Assembly (NCBI GenBank): GCA_025464025.1 | Contig: JAODBP010000095.1 | Span: forward strand, 1-19,845 | Direction of reading: 5' to 3' | Length of the DNA: 19,845 bases | Source: Actinomycetes bacterium | Lineage (GTDB): Bacteria; Actinomycetota; Acidimicrobiia; Acidimicrobiales; CADCSY01 | Shown here: positions 8,020-14,464 of the stretch, piece by piece | Numbering within the stretch: the first letter of the stretch is position 1 | Layout of the letters: every line of letters begins with the position of its first letter | Position numbers and translations under genes: made by a program | Notes under the pieces: generated by a model | Told to the model about the DNA's origin: nothing | What the model saw: only the letters and a program-made list of their open reading frames with translations | The model's database searches: none

Positions 8020-9184
8020 GCAGCTCCTCGCCCTCGGCGGGGCCTTCCTCCTCGCCGGCACGCTCGCCCGGCTCGGCCGCCGGGTCGGGCTGCCGACGAT
8101 CCCGTTCTTCATGGCCGCCGGCATGCTCTGCGGCCCCTACACCCCGGGTGTCGTCCTCTTCGACGATCCCCACGACCTCGAGCTCGTGGCCACCCTCGGG
8201 CTGGTGCTGCTGCTGTTCCACCTCGGGCTCGAGTTCTCGCTGGGCGACCTGGTGGCCGGCGGGCGGAAGCTGCTCCTGGCCGGCGGTGCCTACCTGGTGC
8301 TGAACATGGGTGGCGGCCTGGCGTTCGGCTTCGCCCTCGGGTGGGGAACGCGGGAGGCGTTCGTGGTCGCCGGGGCCATCGGCATCTCGTCGTCGGCCAT
8401 CGTCACCAAGCTCCTCGTCGAGCTGCGGCGGCTGGCCAACCCGGAGAGCCGGCTGATCCTCGGGATCGTGGTGGTCGAGGACGTGTTCCTCGCCCTCTAC
8501 CTCGCCCTGCTGGCACCCGTGCTCGGCGACGCCCACGGCATCGGCGCCGCCTTCGCCGAGTTCGGCAAGGCCGCCGCCTTCCTCGTGGCGCTCGTGCTGG
8601 TGGCCCGCTTCGGCGCCCGATGGGTCGGGAAGCTCGTGTCGTCACCGGACGACGAGCTGCTCACCATCTGCTTCATCGGCCTGGCCGTGCTGGTGGCCGG
8701 GCTGGCCGAGGAGCTCGGCGTGTCCGAGGCCATCGGGGCGTTCATGGCCGGGCTGATGCTGGCCGAGAGCGGAGCGGCCGCGCGCATCGAGCGGCTGGTG
8801 CTGCCGCTGCGCGATGCGTTCGCCGCCCTGTTCTTCTTCGCCTTCGGCCTGACCATCGACCCCGGGGCGGCGGGCGACGTGGCCGGACCGGTGCTCGCCG
8901 CCGTGGCGCTGTCGGTCGTGCTCAACCTCGCGGCCGGGCTGGTGGCGGCCCGGCTCAACGGGTTCGGGCCGGGACCGGCGGCCAACATCGGGCTCACCGT
9001 GCTGGGGCGGGGCGAGTTCTCGCTCATCCTGGCCACGCTGGCCGCCACCGCCGGGCTCGACGAGCGCATCGGCCCGTTCGTCGCCCTCTACGTGCTGGTG
9101 CTCGCCATCGGCGGCCCGCTCCTGGCCGCCAACTCGAGGCTGGTGGCCCGCCACATCCCGCCAGCGCTGCTCCCGACGGCGTGA
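8012..9184 (+). CDS. Monovalent cation:proton antiporter, CPA2 (KefB-like) family
   Basis: This 390-residue membrane protein consists almost entirely of transmembrane helices of the sodium/hydrogen exchanger type. CPA2 marks are GLPTIPFFMAAGMLCGPYTPG (26-46), LGLVLLLFHLGLEFS (62-76), GAIGISSSAIVTKLL (121-135), VVVEDVF with the probable ion-coupling Asp157, GVSEAIGAFMAGLMLAES (236-253), FFFAFGLTIDP (274-284) and GRGEFSLIL (332-340). Proteins of this family exchange K+ or Na+ for protons across the cytoplasmic membrane. It ends after the last helix, with no RCK/TrkA-N domain, so gating must come from elsewhere or be absent. The GTG start at 8012 overlaps the upstream three-helix gene. Ion choice cannot be read from the sequence. 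The stop lies 3 bases from the convergent pth stop. Confidence 0.9.
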   Translation: MAEQLLALGGAFLLAGTLARLGRRVGLPTIPFFMAAGMLCGPYTPGVVLFDDPHDLELVATLGLVLLLFHLGLEFSLGDLVAGGRKLLLAGGAYLVLNMGGGLAFGFALGWGTREAFVVAGAIGISSSAIVTKLLVELRRLANPESRLILGIVVVEDVFLALYLALLAPVLGDAHGIGAAFAEFGKAAAFLVALVLVARFGARWVGKLVSSPDDELLTICFIGLAVLVAGLAEELGVSEAIGAFMAGLMLAESGAAARIERLVLPLRDAFAALFFFAFGLTIDPGAAGDVAGPVLAAVALSVVLNLAAGLVAARLNGFGPGPAANIGLTVLGRGEFSLILATLAATAGLDERIGPFVALYVLVLAIGGPLLAANSRLVARHIPPALLPTA

Positions 9185-9187
9185 GGC

Positions 9188-9781
9188 TCAGGCCGGGTCG
9201 TCGGCGCGCTGCTGGTTGTAGCGCTCCATGGCCCGGTCGGGGCCGGTCGTGGCGATGAGCTCGACGGCGTCGGCCGCCTCCTGCACGACGATGTCGAGCT
9301 CGGCCCGCTCGGCCTTCGTCGGCTTCTTCAGGACGTGGTCGACGCCCTGGGTCCGGCCCGGCGGCTTGCCCACGCCGATGCGCACCCGGAGGAAGTCGTC
9401 GGTGTGGAGGTGGGCCTTCACCGACTTCAGCCCGTTGTTGCCGGCCAGCCCACCGCCGACCTTCACCTTGAGCCGGCCCACCGGCAGGTCGAGCTCGTCG
9501 TGGACGACGACCAGCTTCTGGGTGTCGTCGATGCCCAGCCACTTGAGCAGCTGCACCACCGACTGGCCCGACTCGTTGTAGTAGGTCTGCGGGAAGGCGA
9601 GGCCCACCGCCACACCGCCGATGCGGACGGTGTCGGCCAGGGCCTTGTGCTTGCCCCGCTTGAGCGCGCCGCCGTGGCGGGACGCGAGCAGCGCCACCAC
9701 CTCGGCTCCGATGTTGTGACGGGAGCCGGCGTACTCGGTGCCCGGGTTCCCGAAGCCGACGACCAGCAGGTCGGCCGGCAT
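9188..9781 (-). CDS. pth: Peptidyl-tRNA hydrolase
   Basis: Pth releases peptides from prematurely dropped peptidyl-tRNA so that the tRNA can be reused. The 197-residue protein is normal length. Active-site residues are Asn12 (GFGNPG), the catalytic His22 (SRHNIG), Asn69 (YYNESG) and Asp95 (VVHDELDLP). The substrate-binding loop reads GGGLAGNNGLKS (109-120). The usual sequence there is GHNG, so the conserved His before Asn116 is Asn here. RIGVGKPPG (about 134-142) is typical. The gene follows rplY by four bases, the usual ctc-pth pairing. Confidence 0.96.
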   Translation of the reverse strand: MPADLLVVGFGNPGTEYAGSRHNIGAEVVALLASRHGGALKRGKHKALADTVRIGGVAVGLAFPQTYYNESGQSVVQLLKWLGIDDTQKLVVVHDELDLPVGRLKVKVGGGLAGNNGLKSVKAHLHTDDFLRVRIGVGKPPGRTQGVDHVLKKPTKAERAELDIVVQEAADAVELIATTGPDRAMERYNQQRADDPA

Positions 9782-9785
9782 GGCC

Positions 9786-10478
9786 TTATTCGGACGCCTC
9801 TTCGGCGTCGCCCTCGGCGGCAGCCGTCTCGCCGGCCTCGCCCTCGGCCGTCTCGTCCTCGGCGTCGGCCGCCTCGGCGGCCTCCTCGGCCTCGGTCTCG
9901 AGCTGCTCGGCCTCGATCGTGGCCCGGGTGACCTGGGCGATCGCCACGGCCTCCTCGGGGTCGACGTCGGTCGTGACGCCCTCGGGCAGCTTCAGGTCGC
10001 CGACCCGGATGGAGTCGCCGATGCCCAGGCTCGACACGTCGACGGTGATGTCGTTCGGGATGTTCGTCGGGGTGGTGTTCACCGACAGGCTGAACAGCTG
10101 CTGGTCGATGGTGCCGTCGGCGTTGTGCACGGCCTGCGACTCACCCTCGAGGATGATCGGCACGTCGACGGTCACGATCTCGTTGCGGTTCACGACGAGG
10201 AAGTCGACGTGGATGACCTCGTTGCGCACCGGGTGGCGCTGCATGTCCTTGACGATCGTCAGGTGCTTGTCGCTGCCGACCTCGAGGTTGATGACGGCGT
10301 TGTGACCGGCATCGGTGTGGAGGGCGTGGCGCAGGTCCTTGCGGTCGATGGAGACCGAGAGCGGCGTGATGCCGTGGCCGTAGACGACGGCCGGGATGCG
10401 GCCATCCTCACGCAGACGGCCCGACGACCGGGAGCCGATCGTTCGGCCGGACTCGGCGACAAGGGTGACTTCGGACAT
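9786..10478 (-). CDS. rplY: Large ribosomal subunit protein bL25 (general stress protein Ctc type)
   Basis: bL25 binds 5S rRNA in the large ribosomal subunit. This is the long Ctc/TL5 form. An N-terminal L25 domain covers about residues 4-92 (SGRLREDGRIPAVVYGHG; LTIVKDMQRHPVRNEVIHVDF). The C-terminal beta domain covers about 95-190 (VTVDVPIILEGES; VDVSSLGIGDSIRVGDLKLP). A disordered acidic tail of about 40 residues of Glu and Ala follows. The total is 230 residues. The ATG has TAGGAG upstream with good spacing (9 bases). A promoter-like pair lies between prs and this gene, so it may be transcribed both from that promoter and by read-through. Confidence 0.96.
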   Translation of the reverse strand: MSEVTLVAESGRTIGSRSSGRLREDGRIPAVVYGHGITPLSVSIDRKDLRHALHTDAGHNAVINLEVGSDKHLTIVKDMQRHPVRNEVIHVDFLVVNRNEIVTVDVPIILEGESQAVHNADGTIDQQLFSLSVNTTPTNIPNDITVDVSSLGIGDSIRVGDLKLPEGVTTDVDPEEAVAIAQVTRATIEAEQLETEAEEAAEAADAEDETAEGEAGETAAAEGDAEEASE

Positions 10479-10518
10479 CGGACGCGCTCCTACAACAAGC
10501 CTTGCGGTGGACCGGGAG

Positions 10519-10548
10519 AGTCTACGGGGTCAGAGGCCCCGCGCCCAA
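10519..10548 (-). promoter_or_regulatory. Putative rplY-pth promoter
   Basis: On the minus strand TTGGGC (10543-10548) and TAGACT (10519-10524) are separated by 18 bases in the 80-base gap between prs and rplY. They are reasonable matches to -35 and -10 boxes of the main sigma factor. The mRNA leader before the rplY ATG would be about 35 bases. Confidence 0.4.
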
Positions 10549-10558
10549 GCGGCTCGGG

Positions 10559-11545
10559 CTACGACTGGTTCTGGCCGTCGAAGATCTCGGAGACCGAGGT
10601 GTCCTCGAAGACGGCGTCGATGGCATCGGCGATGATCTTGGCCACGGACAGGACCTCGATCTTGTCGATCGCCTTCTCCGGCGGCAGCGGCACGGTGTCG
10701 GTGATCACGACCCGCTCGAACTCGGAGTTCTTGAGCCGGTCGATGGCCGGGTCGGAGAGCAGGCCGTGGGTGGCCATGCCCCACACCTCGGTGGCGCCCT
10801 TGCCCTTCAGGATCTCGGCGGCGGCGCAGATCGTGCCGGCCGTGTCGATCATGTCGTCGATGAGGACGCAGCGGCGGCCGTCGACGTCGCCGATGACGCC
10901 GCGGGCCTCGACCGTGCTGAGGGTGCCCTTGGGCCGGGTCTTGTGGACGAAGGCCAGGTCGGCGCCGAGGTGCTGGGCGTAGCGCTCGGCCACCTTCACC
11001 CGGCCGGCGTCGGGCGAGACGATCACCAGGTCGCTGCCGCCCTCGCGCTTGAGGTAGTCGAGCAGCACGGGCATCGCCGTGAGGTGGTCGACCGGCTTGT
11101 CGAAGAAGCCCTGGATCTGGCCCGAGTGCAGGTCGACGCTCACGACCCGGCTGGCGCCGGCGGTGGTGAGCATGTTGGCCACGAGCTTGGCCGTGATCGG
11201 CTCCCGACCCTCGGCCTTGCGGTCCTGGCGGGAGTAGCCGTAGTACGGGCAGACGGCGGTGATGCGCTTGGCCGACGCCCGCTTGGCGGTGTCGATCATG
11301 ATCAGCTGCTCCATCAGCGCTTCGTTCACCGGGTGGCTGTGGGTCTGCACGATGAACACGTCGGAGCCGCGGACGGACTCGCCGAACTGGCACTTGATCT
11401 CGCCGTTGGCGAAGGTCTTGAGGTTGGCCTCGCCGAGGCTGATGTCGAGGTGGTTGGCGATGTCACTGGCCAGCTCGGGGTGCGAGCGACCGGAGTACAC
11501 CTGCAGCCGCTTCTTGGTGACCAGTTCCAACGTCTTCCGCTCCAT
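10559..11545 (-). CDS. prs: Ribose-phosphate pyrophosphokinase
   Basis: Prs makes PRPP from ribose 5-phosphate and ATP, feeding purine, pyrimidine, histidine, tryptophan and NAD synthesis. The 328-residue protein is class I. It shows FANGEIKCQFGESVRGSDVFI (45-65), CPYYGYSRQDRK (99-110), VDLHSGQIQGFF with His140, DLVIVSPDAGRVK (172-184) and the PRPP loop VLIDDMIDTAGT (227-238). The ATG at 11545 gives the family N-terminus. The frame is open upstream, but that stretch is a shadow of glmU. The gap after the glmU stop is 19 bases, and the upstream GGGGCGAG is only a weak ribosome binding site. Confidence 0.97.
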   Translation of the reverse strand: MERKTLELVTKKRLQVYSGRSHPELASDIANHLDISLGEANLKTFANGEIKCQFGESVRGSDVFIVQTHSHPVNEALMEQLIMIDTAKRASAKRITAVCPYYGYSRQDRKAEGREPITAKLVANMLTTAGASRVVSVDLHSGQIQGFFDKPVDHLTAMPVLLDYLKREGGSDLVIVSPDAGRVKVAERYAQHLGADLAFVHKTRPKGTLSTVEARGVIGDVDGRRCVLIDDMIDTAGTICAAAEILKGKGATEVWGMATHGLLSDPAIDRLKNSEFERVVITDTVPLPPEKAIDKIEVLSVAKIIADAIDAVFEDTSVSEIFDGQNQS

Positions 11546-11564
11546 GCTCGCCCCGACCGTCGCC

Positions 11565-12647
11565 CTAGCCCTGAGTGTAGAACGGGCCGGTCGTCGTCCC
11601 GGAGGCGATCGCCGTGCCCGACGGCAGGTGGCAGAACGGGCCGACCACGCAGCCGTCGCCGATCTCGGCGTCGGAGGCGTAGGTGGAGCGGACGACGGAG
11701 TCCTCGCCGACGATGGTGTCGACGAGGCGGCTGTCGGGGCCGATCTCGCTGCGGGCGCCGATGCGGGTCTGGCCCTGGAGGATCGTGCCGGGGAACAGCG
11801 TGACGTCCTCACCCAGGTGGACGGTGGCGTCGACGTAGGTGTTGGCCGGGTCGAGCATGGTGACGCCCCGGTCGAGCCAGGCGGCGTTGGTGCGGTGGCG
11901 CAGCTCGGCCTCGGCGGCGGCGAGCTGGGCCCGGTCGTTGATGCCGAGCATCTCGCTCGGGTCCTCGCCGATCACCGCTTCGACCCGATGGCCGGCCTGG
12001 GACAGCACGGCCACCACGTCGGTCAGGTAGTACTCGCCCTGGGCGTTGTCGGGGGTGAGCCGGCGCAGGGCGGGCGAGAGCAGGCTGCGCTTGAAGCAGT
12101 AGATCGAGGCGTTCACCTCGGCGATCTCGAGCTCCTCGGCCGTGGCGTCCCGGTGCTCGACGATCCGCACGACGCGGTCGTCCTTGCCCCGGACCAGGCG
12201 CCCGTAGCCCGTCGGGTCCGGGAAGCGGTAGCCGAGCACGGTGACGGCGGCGTCGGTGCCGCGGTGCACGTCGAGGACCTCGCGCAGGGTCTCGGCCCGG
12301 ACGAGGGGCATGTCGCCGGCGAGGACGAGGACGTCGGCGTCCTCGTCGTCGTCCTCGAAGGCGGTGAGGGCGATGCCGGCGGCGTCGCCGGTGCCCCGTT
12401 GCACGGCCTGCTCCACGAAGTCGATGGCCAGCCCGGGCGGGCCGTCCTCGACGAGCTTCTTGGTGACCCGCTCGGCGCCGTGGCCGACCACGACCACGGC
12501 CCGTTCGGCCTCCAGGTCGGCGACGCGGTCGAGGACGTGGAGCAGCATGGCCCGGCCGCACAGCAGGTGCAGCGGCTTGGGTCGGGTCGAGCGCATCCGC
12601 TTGCCCTCGCCGGCGGCGAGCACCACGGCAGCGAGCGACGACGTCAT
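11565..12647 (-). CDS. glmU: GlmU-type N-acetylglucosamine-1-phosphate uridyltransferase, short C-terminus
   Basis: The 360-residue protein has a complete uridyltransferase domain: LAAGEGKRMRS (10-20), KPLHLL, AVQRGTGDAA (81-90), GDMPLV (111-116), GYGRLVR (147-153), EVNASIYCF (177-185), NAQGEYYLTDVV (201-212) and NDRAQLA (237-243). It would make UDP-GlcNAc from GlcNAc-1-phosphate and UTP for peptidoglycan. The left-handed beta-helix starts near 265 but ends after about four coils with GPFYTQG. Full-length GlmU runs to about 450-490 residues. The part with the catalytic His and the acetyl-CoA site is absent, and prs begins 19 bases later, so this is loss and not a frameshift. The ATG at 12647 has AAGGA five bases upstream. 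The longer open frame runs through the tRNA and is rejected. Confidence 0.92.
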   Translation of the reverse strand: MTSSLAAVVLAAGEGKRMRSTRPKPLHLLCGRAMLLHVLDRVADLEAERAVVVVGHGAERVTKKLVEDGPPGLAIDFVEQAVQRGTGDAAGIALTAFEDDDEDADVLVLAGDMPLVRAETLREVLDVHRGTDAAVTVLGYRFPDPTGYGRLVRGKDDRVVRIVEHRDATAEELEIAEVNASIYCFKRSLLSPALRRLTPDNAQGEYYLTDVVAVLSQAGHRVEAVIGEDPSEMLGINDRAQLAAAEAELRHRTNAAWLDRGVTMLDPANTYVDATVHLGEDVTLFPGTILQGQTRIGARSEIGPDSRLVDTIVGEDSVVRSTYASDAEIGDGCVVGPFCHLPSGTAIASGTTTGPFYTQG

Positions 12648-12653
12648 GACGTC
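12640..12653. repeat. 14-base perfect palindrome over the glmU start codon
   Basis: GACGTCATGACGTC equals its own reverse complement and is centred on the glmU ATG. In the mRNA it could form a five-pair stem with CAUG in the loop, beside the AAGGA ribosome binding site. About one such palindrome is expected by chance in a window this size, so only the position makes it notable. Confidence 0.35.
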
Positions 12654-12679
12654 CTTGCTACCACCGTCACCGGCGGAAG

Positions 12680-12754
12680 TGGCTCGGGGGGGAGGGATCG
12701 AACCTCCGACATACGGCACCAAAGGCCGTCGTTCTACCGCTGAACTACCCCCGA
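12680..12754 (-). tRNA. tRNA-Gln (anticodon UUG)
   Basis: All 75 bases fold as a cloverleaf. The acceptor stem TCGGGGG pairs with CCCCCGA, followed by discriminator G and an encoded CCA. The D stem is GTTC/GAAC. The anticodon stem ACGGC/GCCGT holds loop CTTTGGT, giving anticodon TTG (Gln). The T arm is GGAGG-TTCGATC-CCTCC. The mature 3' end lies 32 bases before the glmU ATG on the same strand, so the tRNA and glmU mRNA probably share a transcript that is cut by tRNA processing. Confidence 0.97.
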
Positions 12755-12767
12755 ACGATCGACGTCG

Positions 12768-12773
12768 AGGCTA
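12768..12773 (-). promoter_or_regulatory. Putative -10 element of the tRNA-Gln promoter
   Basis: TAGCCT on the minus strand lies 13 bases before the mature tRNA 5' end. The same hexamer precedes mfd and bS22 in this window. No convincing -35 is visible. Confidence 0.35.
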
Positions 12774-12781
12774 GTGGGACC

Positions 12782-12985
12782 TCAGTGGCGGACGATCTCC
12801 CAGAGGTCGATGACCTCGGAGGCCTTGACCATCCGGTCGTCGTGGCCGTCGTGCAGCCACAGGGTGGCGGTGCCACGACCGGCGGAGACCAGCTCGCAGT
12901 CGTCGAGGCGGGAACCGTCGGCCAGCGACACCGACACGTGGTGCCCCTCGAGTTGGCGGTAGGTGCGAAGTGCCTGCGGCGACAT
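12782..12985 (-). CDS. Small conserved-looking protein, possible Sm-like beta barrel
   Basis: The start is decided by the ribosome binding site GGAGGAGGG at 12993-13001, seven bases before ATG 12985. It gives a 67-residue protein starting MSPQALRTYRQLEGHHVSV. The frame is open to a GTG at 13036, but that start lacks such a site. After a short helix come alternating strand-like stretches (HVSVSLADGSRLDDCELVSAG, TATLWLHDG, MVKASEVIDLWEI). The spacing V-x-V-x-L-x-DG followed by a strand recalls small beta barrels of the Sm/Hfq type. That is a fold impression, not a family match. It is soluble and slightly acidic. It is the last gene before the tRNA-Gln gene on the same strand. Confidence 0.75.
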   Translation of the reverse strand: MSPQALRTYRQLEGHHVSVSLADGSRLDDCELVSAGRGTATLWLHDGHDDRMVKASEVIDLWEIVRH

Positions 12986-12992
12986 TGACCAG

Positions 12993-13001
12993 CCCTCCTC
13001 C
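12993..13001 (-). promoter_or_regulatory. Strong ribosome binding site that fixes the small-protein start
   Basis: GGAGGAGGG on the minus strand stands seven bases before ATG 12985. It is one of the best Shine-Dalgarno matches in the window and argues for the 67-residue product over the longer 84-residue reading. Confidence 0.7.
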
Positions 13002-13064
13002 GTTGCCCGAAGCAGTCGTTCTACGTCAACAACCACTTCGGCGCGCGGATGCCCGACCTGAGGC

Positions 13065-13892
13065 TCAGAGCCGGATCACCTGGCTCCGGGCGACGGGCTG
13101 GCGGGCGGCGTCGAGCACGACGACGACGTACCGGGTGGGCTCGGGCGGGGCGGCCCGGTCGGCCGCCCGGACGCCGTCGACCGAGGGCCGCCGGGCGATG
13201 ACGTCGCGGTCCTCGCGGACCACCACGTAGCCGCCGAAGTCGGCGCCGTCGTACCTCGTCCACACCAGCCCCACGCTGCCGTCGCGCAGGCGGCGGCCGA
13301 CCAGCTCGAGCGTGACCGGGATGTCGCGCTGGGCCCGGGGCGGCGGCGTCGTCGGCGGGGTCGACGTGGTGGTGGTCGTGCTCGGCCGCGGGGCCCCGGC
13401 CGGCGCCGCCGTGGTGGTCGTCGTCGGCGCCGCGGTCGTGGTGGTCGTGGCGTGCTGGCGCAGGTAGCGGCGCAGCCGCAGGAGCCGGCCCCCCCGGACG
13501 ATCGCCTCCTCGTTCGGGCCGATGGTGACGTCGCCCGCCGTGACGCTGCCGGCCGGCCCGGTCGTGACGTGGTCGCCCTCCTCGAGCTGCTGGCCCTGCT
13601 CGGCCGGGACCGAACGCTCGGCCTGGAGCACGCTGGCGTCCGACGCGGTGACGATGGTGATCGTGCGGGGCTCGGAGGAGCCGCCGAAGGCGAGGAGCAC
13701 GAAGCCGAGGACCATGGCCGCCACGGCGGCCGCCGGCAGGACCACGGGGAGGCGGAGCACCCGGGCCCGGTGCTCGGGCGCGCGGTGGAGCCGGCCGGCG
13801 TCGAGGCCGGCGAGGAACGCCTCGGTGGGCGGGGGCGGCGCGGTCGCCCCGAGGTCGTCCAGGCGGCGGGTGAGGTCGTCAGGCTCGGTCAC
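13065..13892 (-). CDS. Membrane regulator, probable anti-sigma factor with extracellular sensor domains
   Basis: The 275-residue protein has four parts. A cytoplasmic region of about 48 residues (MTEPDDLTRRLDDLG) is the likely sigma-binding part; it has no HxxxCxxC zinc motif. One transmembrane helix follows (49-70). A FecR-like beta region covers about 84-140 (QLEEGDHVTTGPAGSVTAGDVTIGP). A Thr/Pro linker (149-185) leads to a C-terminal fibronectin-III-like domain (190-275; LVWTRYDGADFGGYVVV, RYVVVVLDAARQPVARS). The GTG start overlaps the sigma gene by 14 bases, which supports co-expression. The anti-sigma role rests on position and topology, not on a recognised anti-sigma domain. The C-terminal domain resembles that of the secreted protein two genes upstream. 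Confidence 0.75.
   Translation of the reverse strand: MTEPDDLTRRLDDLGATAPPPPTEAFLAGLDAGRLHRAPEHRARVLRLPVVLPAAAVAAMVLGFVLLAFGGSSEPRTITIVTASDASVLQAERSVPAEQGQQLEEGDHVTTGPAGSVTAGDVTIGPNEEAIVRGGRLLRLRRYLRQHATTTTTAAPTTTTTAAPAGAPRPSTTTTTSTPPTTPPPRAQRDIPVTLELVGRRLRDGSVGLVWTRYDGADFGGYVVVREDRDVIARRPSVDGVRAADRAAPPEPTRYVVVVLDAARQPVARSQVIRL
13338..13448 (-). repeat. Low-complexity Thr/Pro linker coding tract
   Basis: The tract encodes runs of five threonines separated by AAP or prolines. This spacer would hold the C-terminal domain of the membrane regulator away from the membrane or in the cell wall. The DNA is a degenerate ACC/ACG repeat. Similar Thr/Pro linkers occur in the RlpA-like protein (about 16905-17095) and just after the signal peptide of the secreted protein. 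Confidence 0.75.
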
Positions 13893-14442
13893 GGTGCTCC
13901 TCCCGGTCGAGCTCCGAGCGCAGGGCGGCGTGGGCCCGGTGCAGCACGACGGCGAACGTCGAGGTCGACACGCCCAGGGCGGCAGCCGCCTCGGCCGGCT
14001 CGAGGCCGGCCAGGTGCCGGAGGGTCAGGGCCTCGGCGTACCGGGGCCGGATGCGGCCGAGGGCGGCGCGCAGGGCGGGGTCGTCGTCGGCCAGGTGCTC
14101 GTCGGCGCCGGCGGCCGAGGGCGTCGTCAGCAGCGACAATGCCCGCTGGCCCCGGGGCGAGCGGGTCCGGGCCTCTCGACGGGCGTGGTCGGTCACCTGG
14201 TTGGCCGCGATCCGCAGGAGCCAGGCCGGGAAGCCGCCGTCGTGCCAGCGGAAGTCGGGCAGGGCCCGCCACGCCCGCTCGAACGTGGCCGACGTGACGT
14301 CCTCGGCCGCCTCCCGGCTCCCGAGCCGGCGCCAGGCCAGGGCGTGGACCCGGCCGGCGTGGGCCCGGTACAGCTCGGCGAAGGCGTCCGGGTCCGAGCG
14401 CGCCCGATCGACGAGCAACCGCTCGTCGATCGGGTCGGCCAC
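13879..14442 (-). CDS. ECF-type RNA polymerase sigma factor
   Basis: This sigma-70 family protein has 187 residues from GTG 14442. Region 2 covers about 18-90: DAFAELYRAHAGRVHALAWRR, then REAAEDVTSATFERAWRALPDF and FPAWLLRIAANQVTDHARR, the core-binding and -10-recognition segments. Region 4 covers about 124-180: ALGRIRPRYAEALTLRHLAGL, then the helix-turn-helix EAAAALGVSTSTFAVVLHRAHAAL. There is no region 1 or 3, as in ECF sigmas. A second possible start, GTG 14508, has GGAG six bases upstream and would add 22 Ser/Ala-rich residues while overlapping the upstream gene. The gene lies between a secreted protein gene and its probable membrane regulator, so it likely responds to an envelope signal. 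The target promoters cannot be read here. Confidence 0.9.
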   Translation of the reverse strand: MADPIDERLLVDRARSDPDAFAELYRAHAGRVHALAWRRLGSREAAEDVTSATFERAWRALPDFRWHDGGFPAWLLRIAANQVTDHARREARTRSPRGQRALSLLTTPSAAGADEHLADDDPALRAALGRIRPRYAEALTLRHLAGLEPAEAAAALGVSTSTFAVVLHRAHAALRSELDREEHRDRA

Positions 14443-14464
14443 AGGGGGAAGTGTGGCGGAACGC

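Noticed and set aside
10526..10540. GGGG/CCCC hairpin as a prs terminator
   Set aside because: Only four pairs with a seven-base loop, lying inside the spacer of a better promoter candidate.
12648..12722. Longer glmU start upstream
   Set aside because: It would translate through the tRNA-Gln gene. ATG 12647 gives the family N-terminus and has a ribosome binding site.
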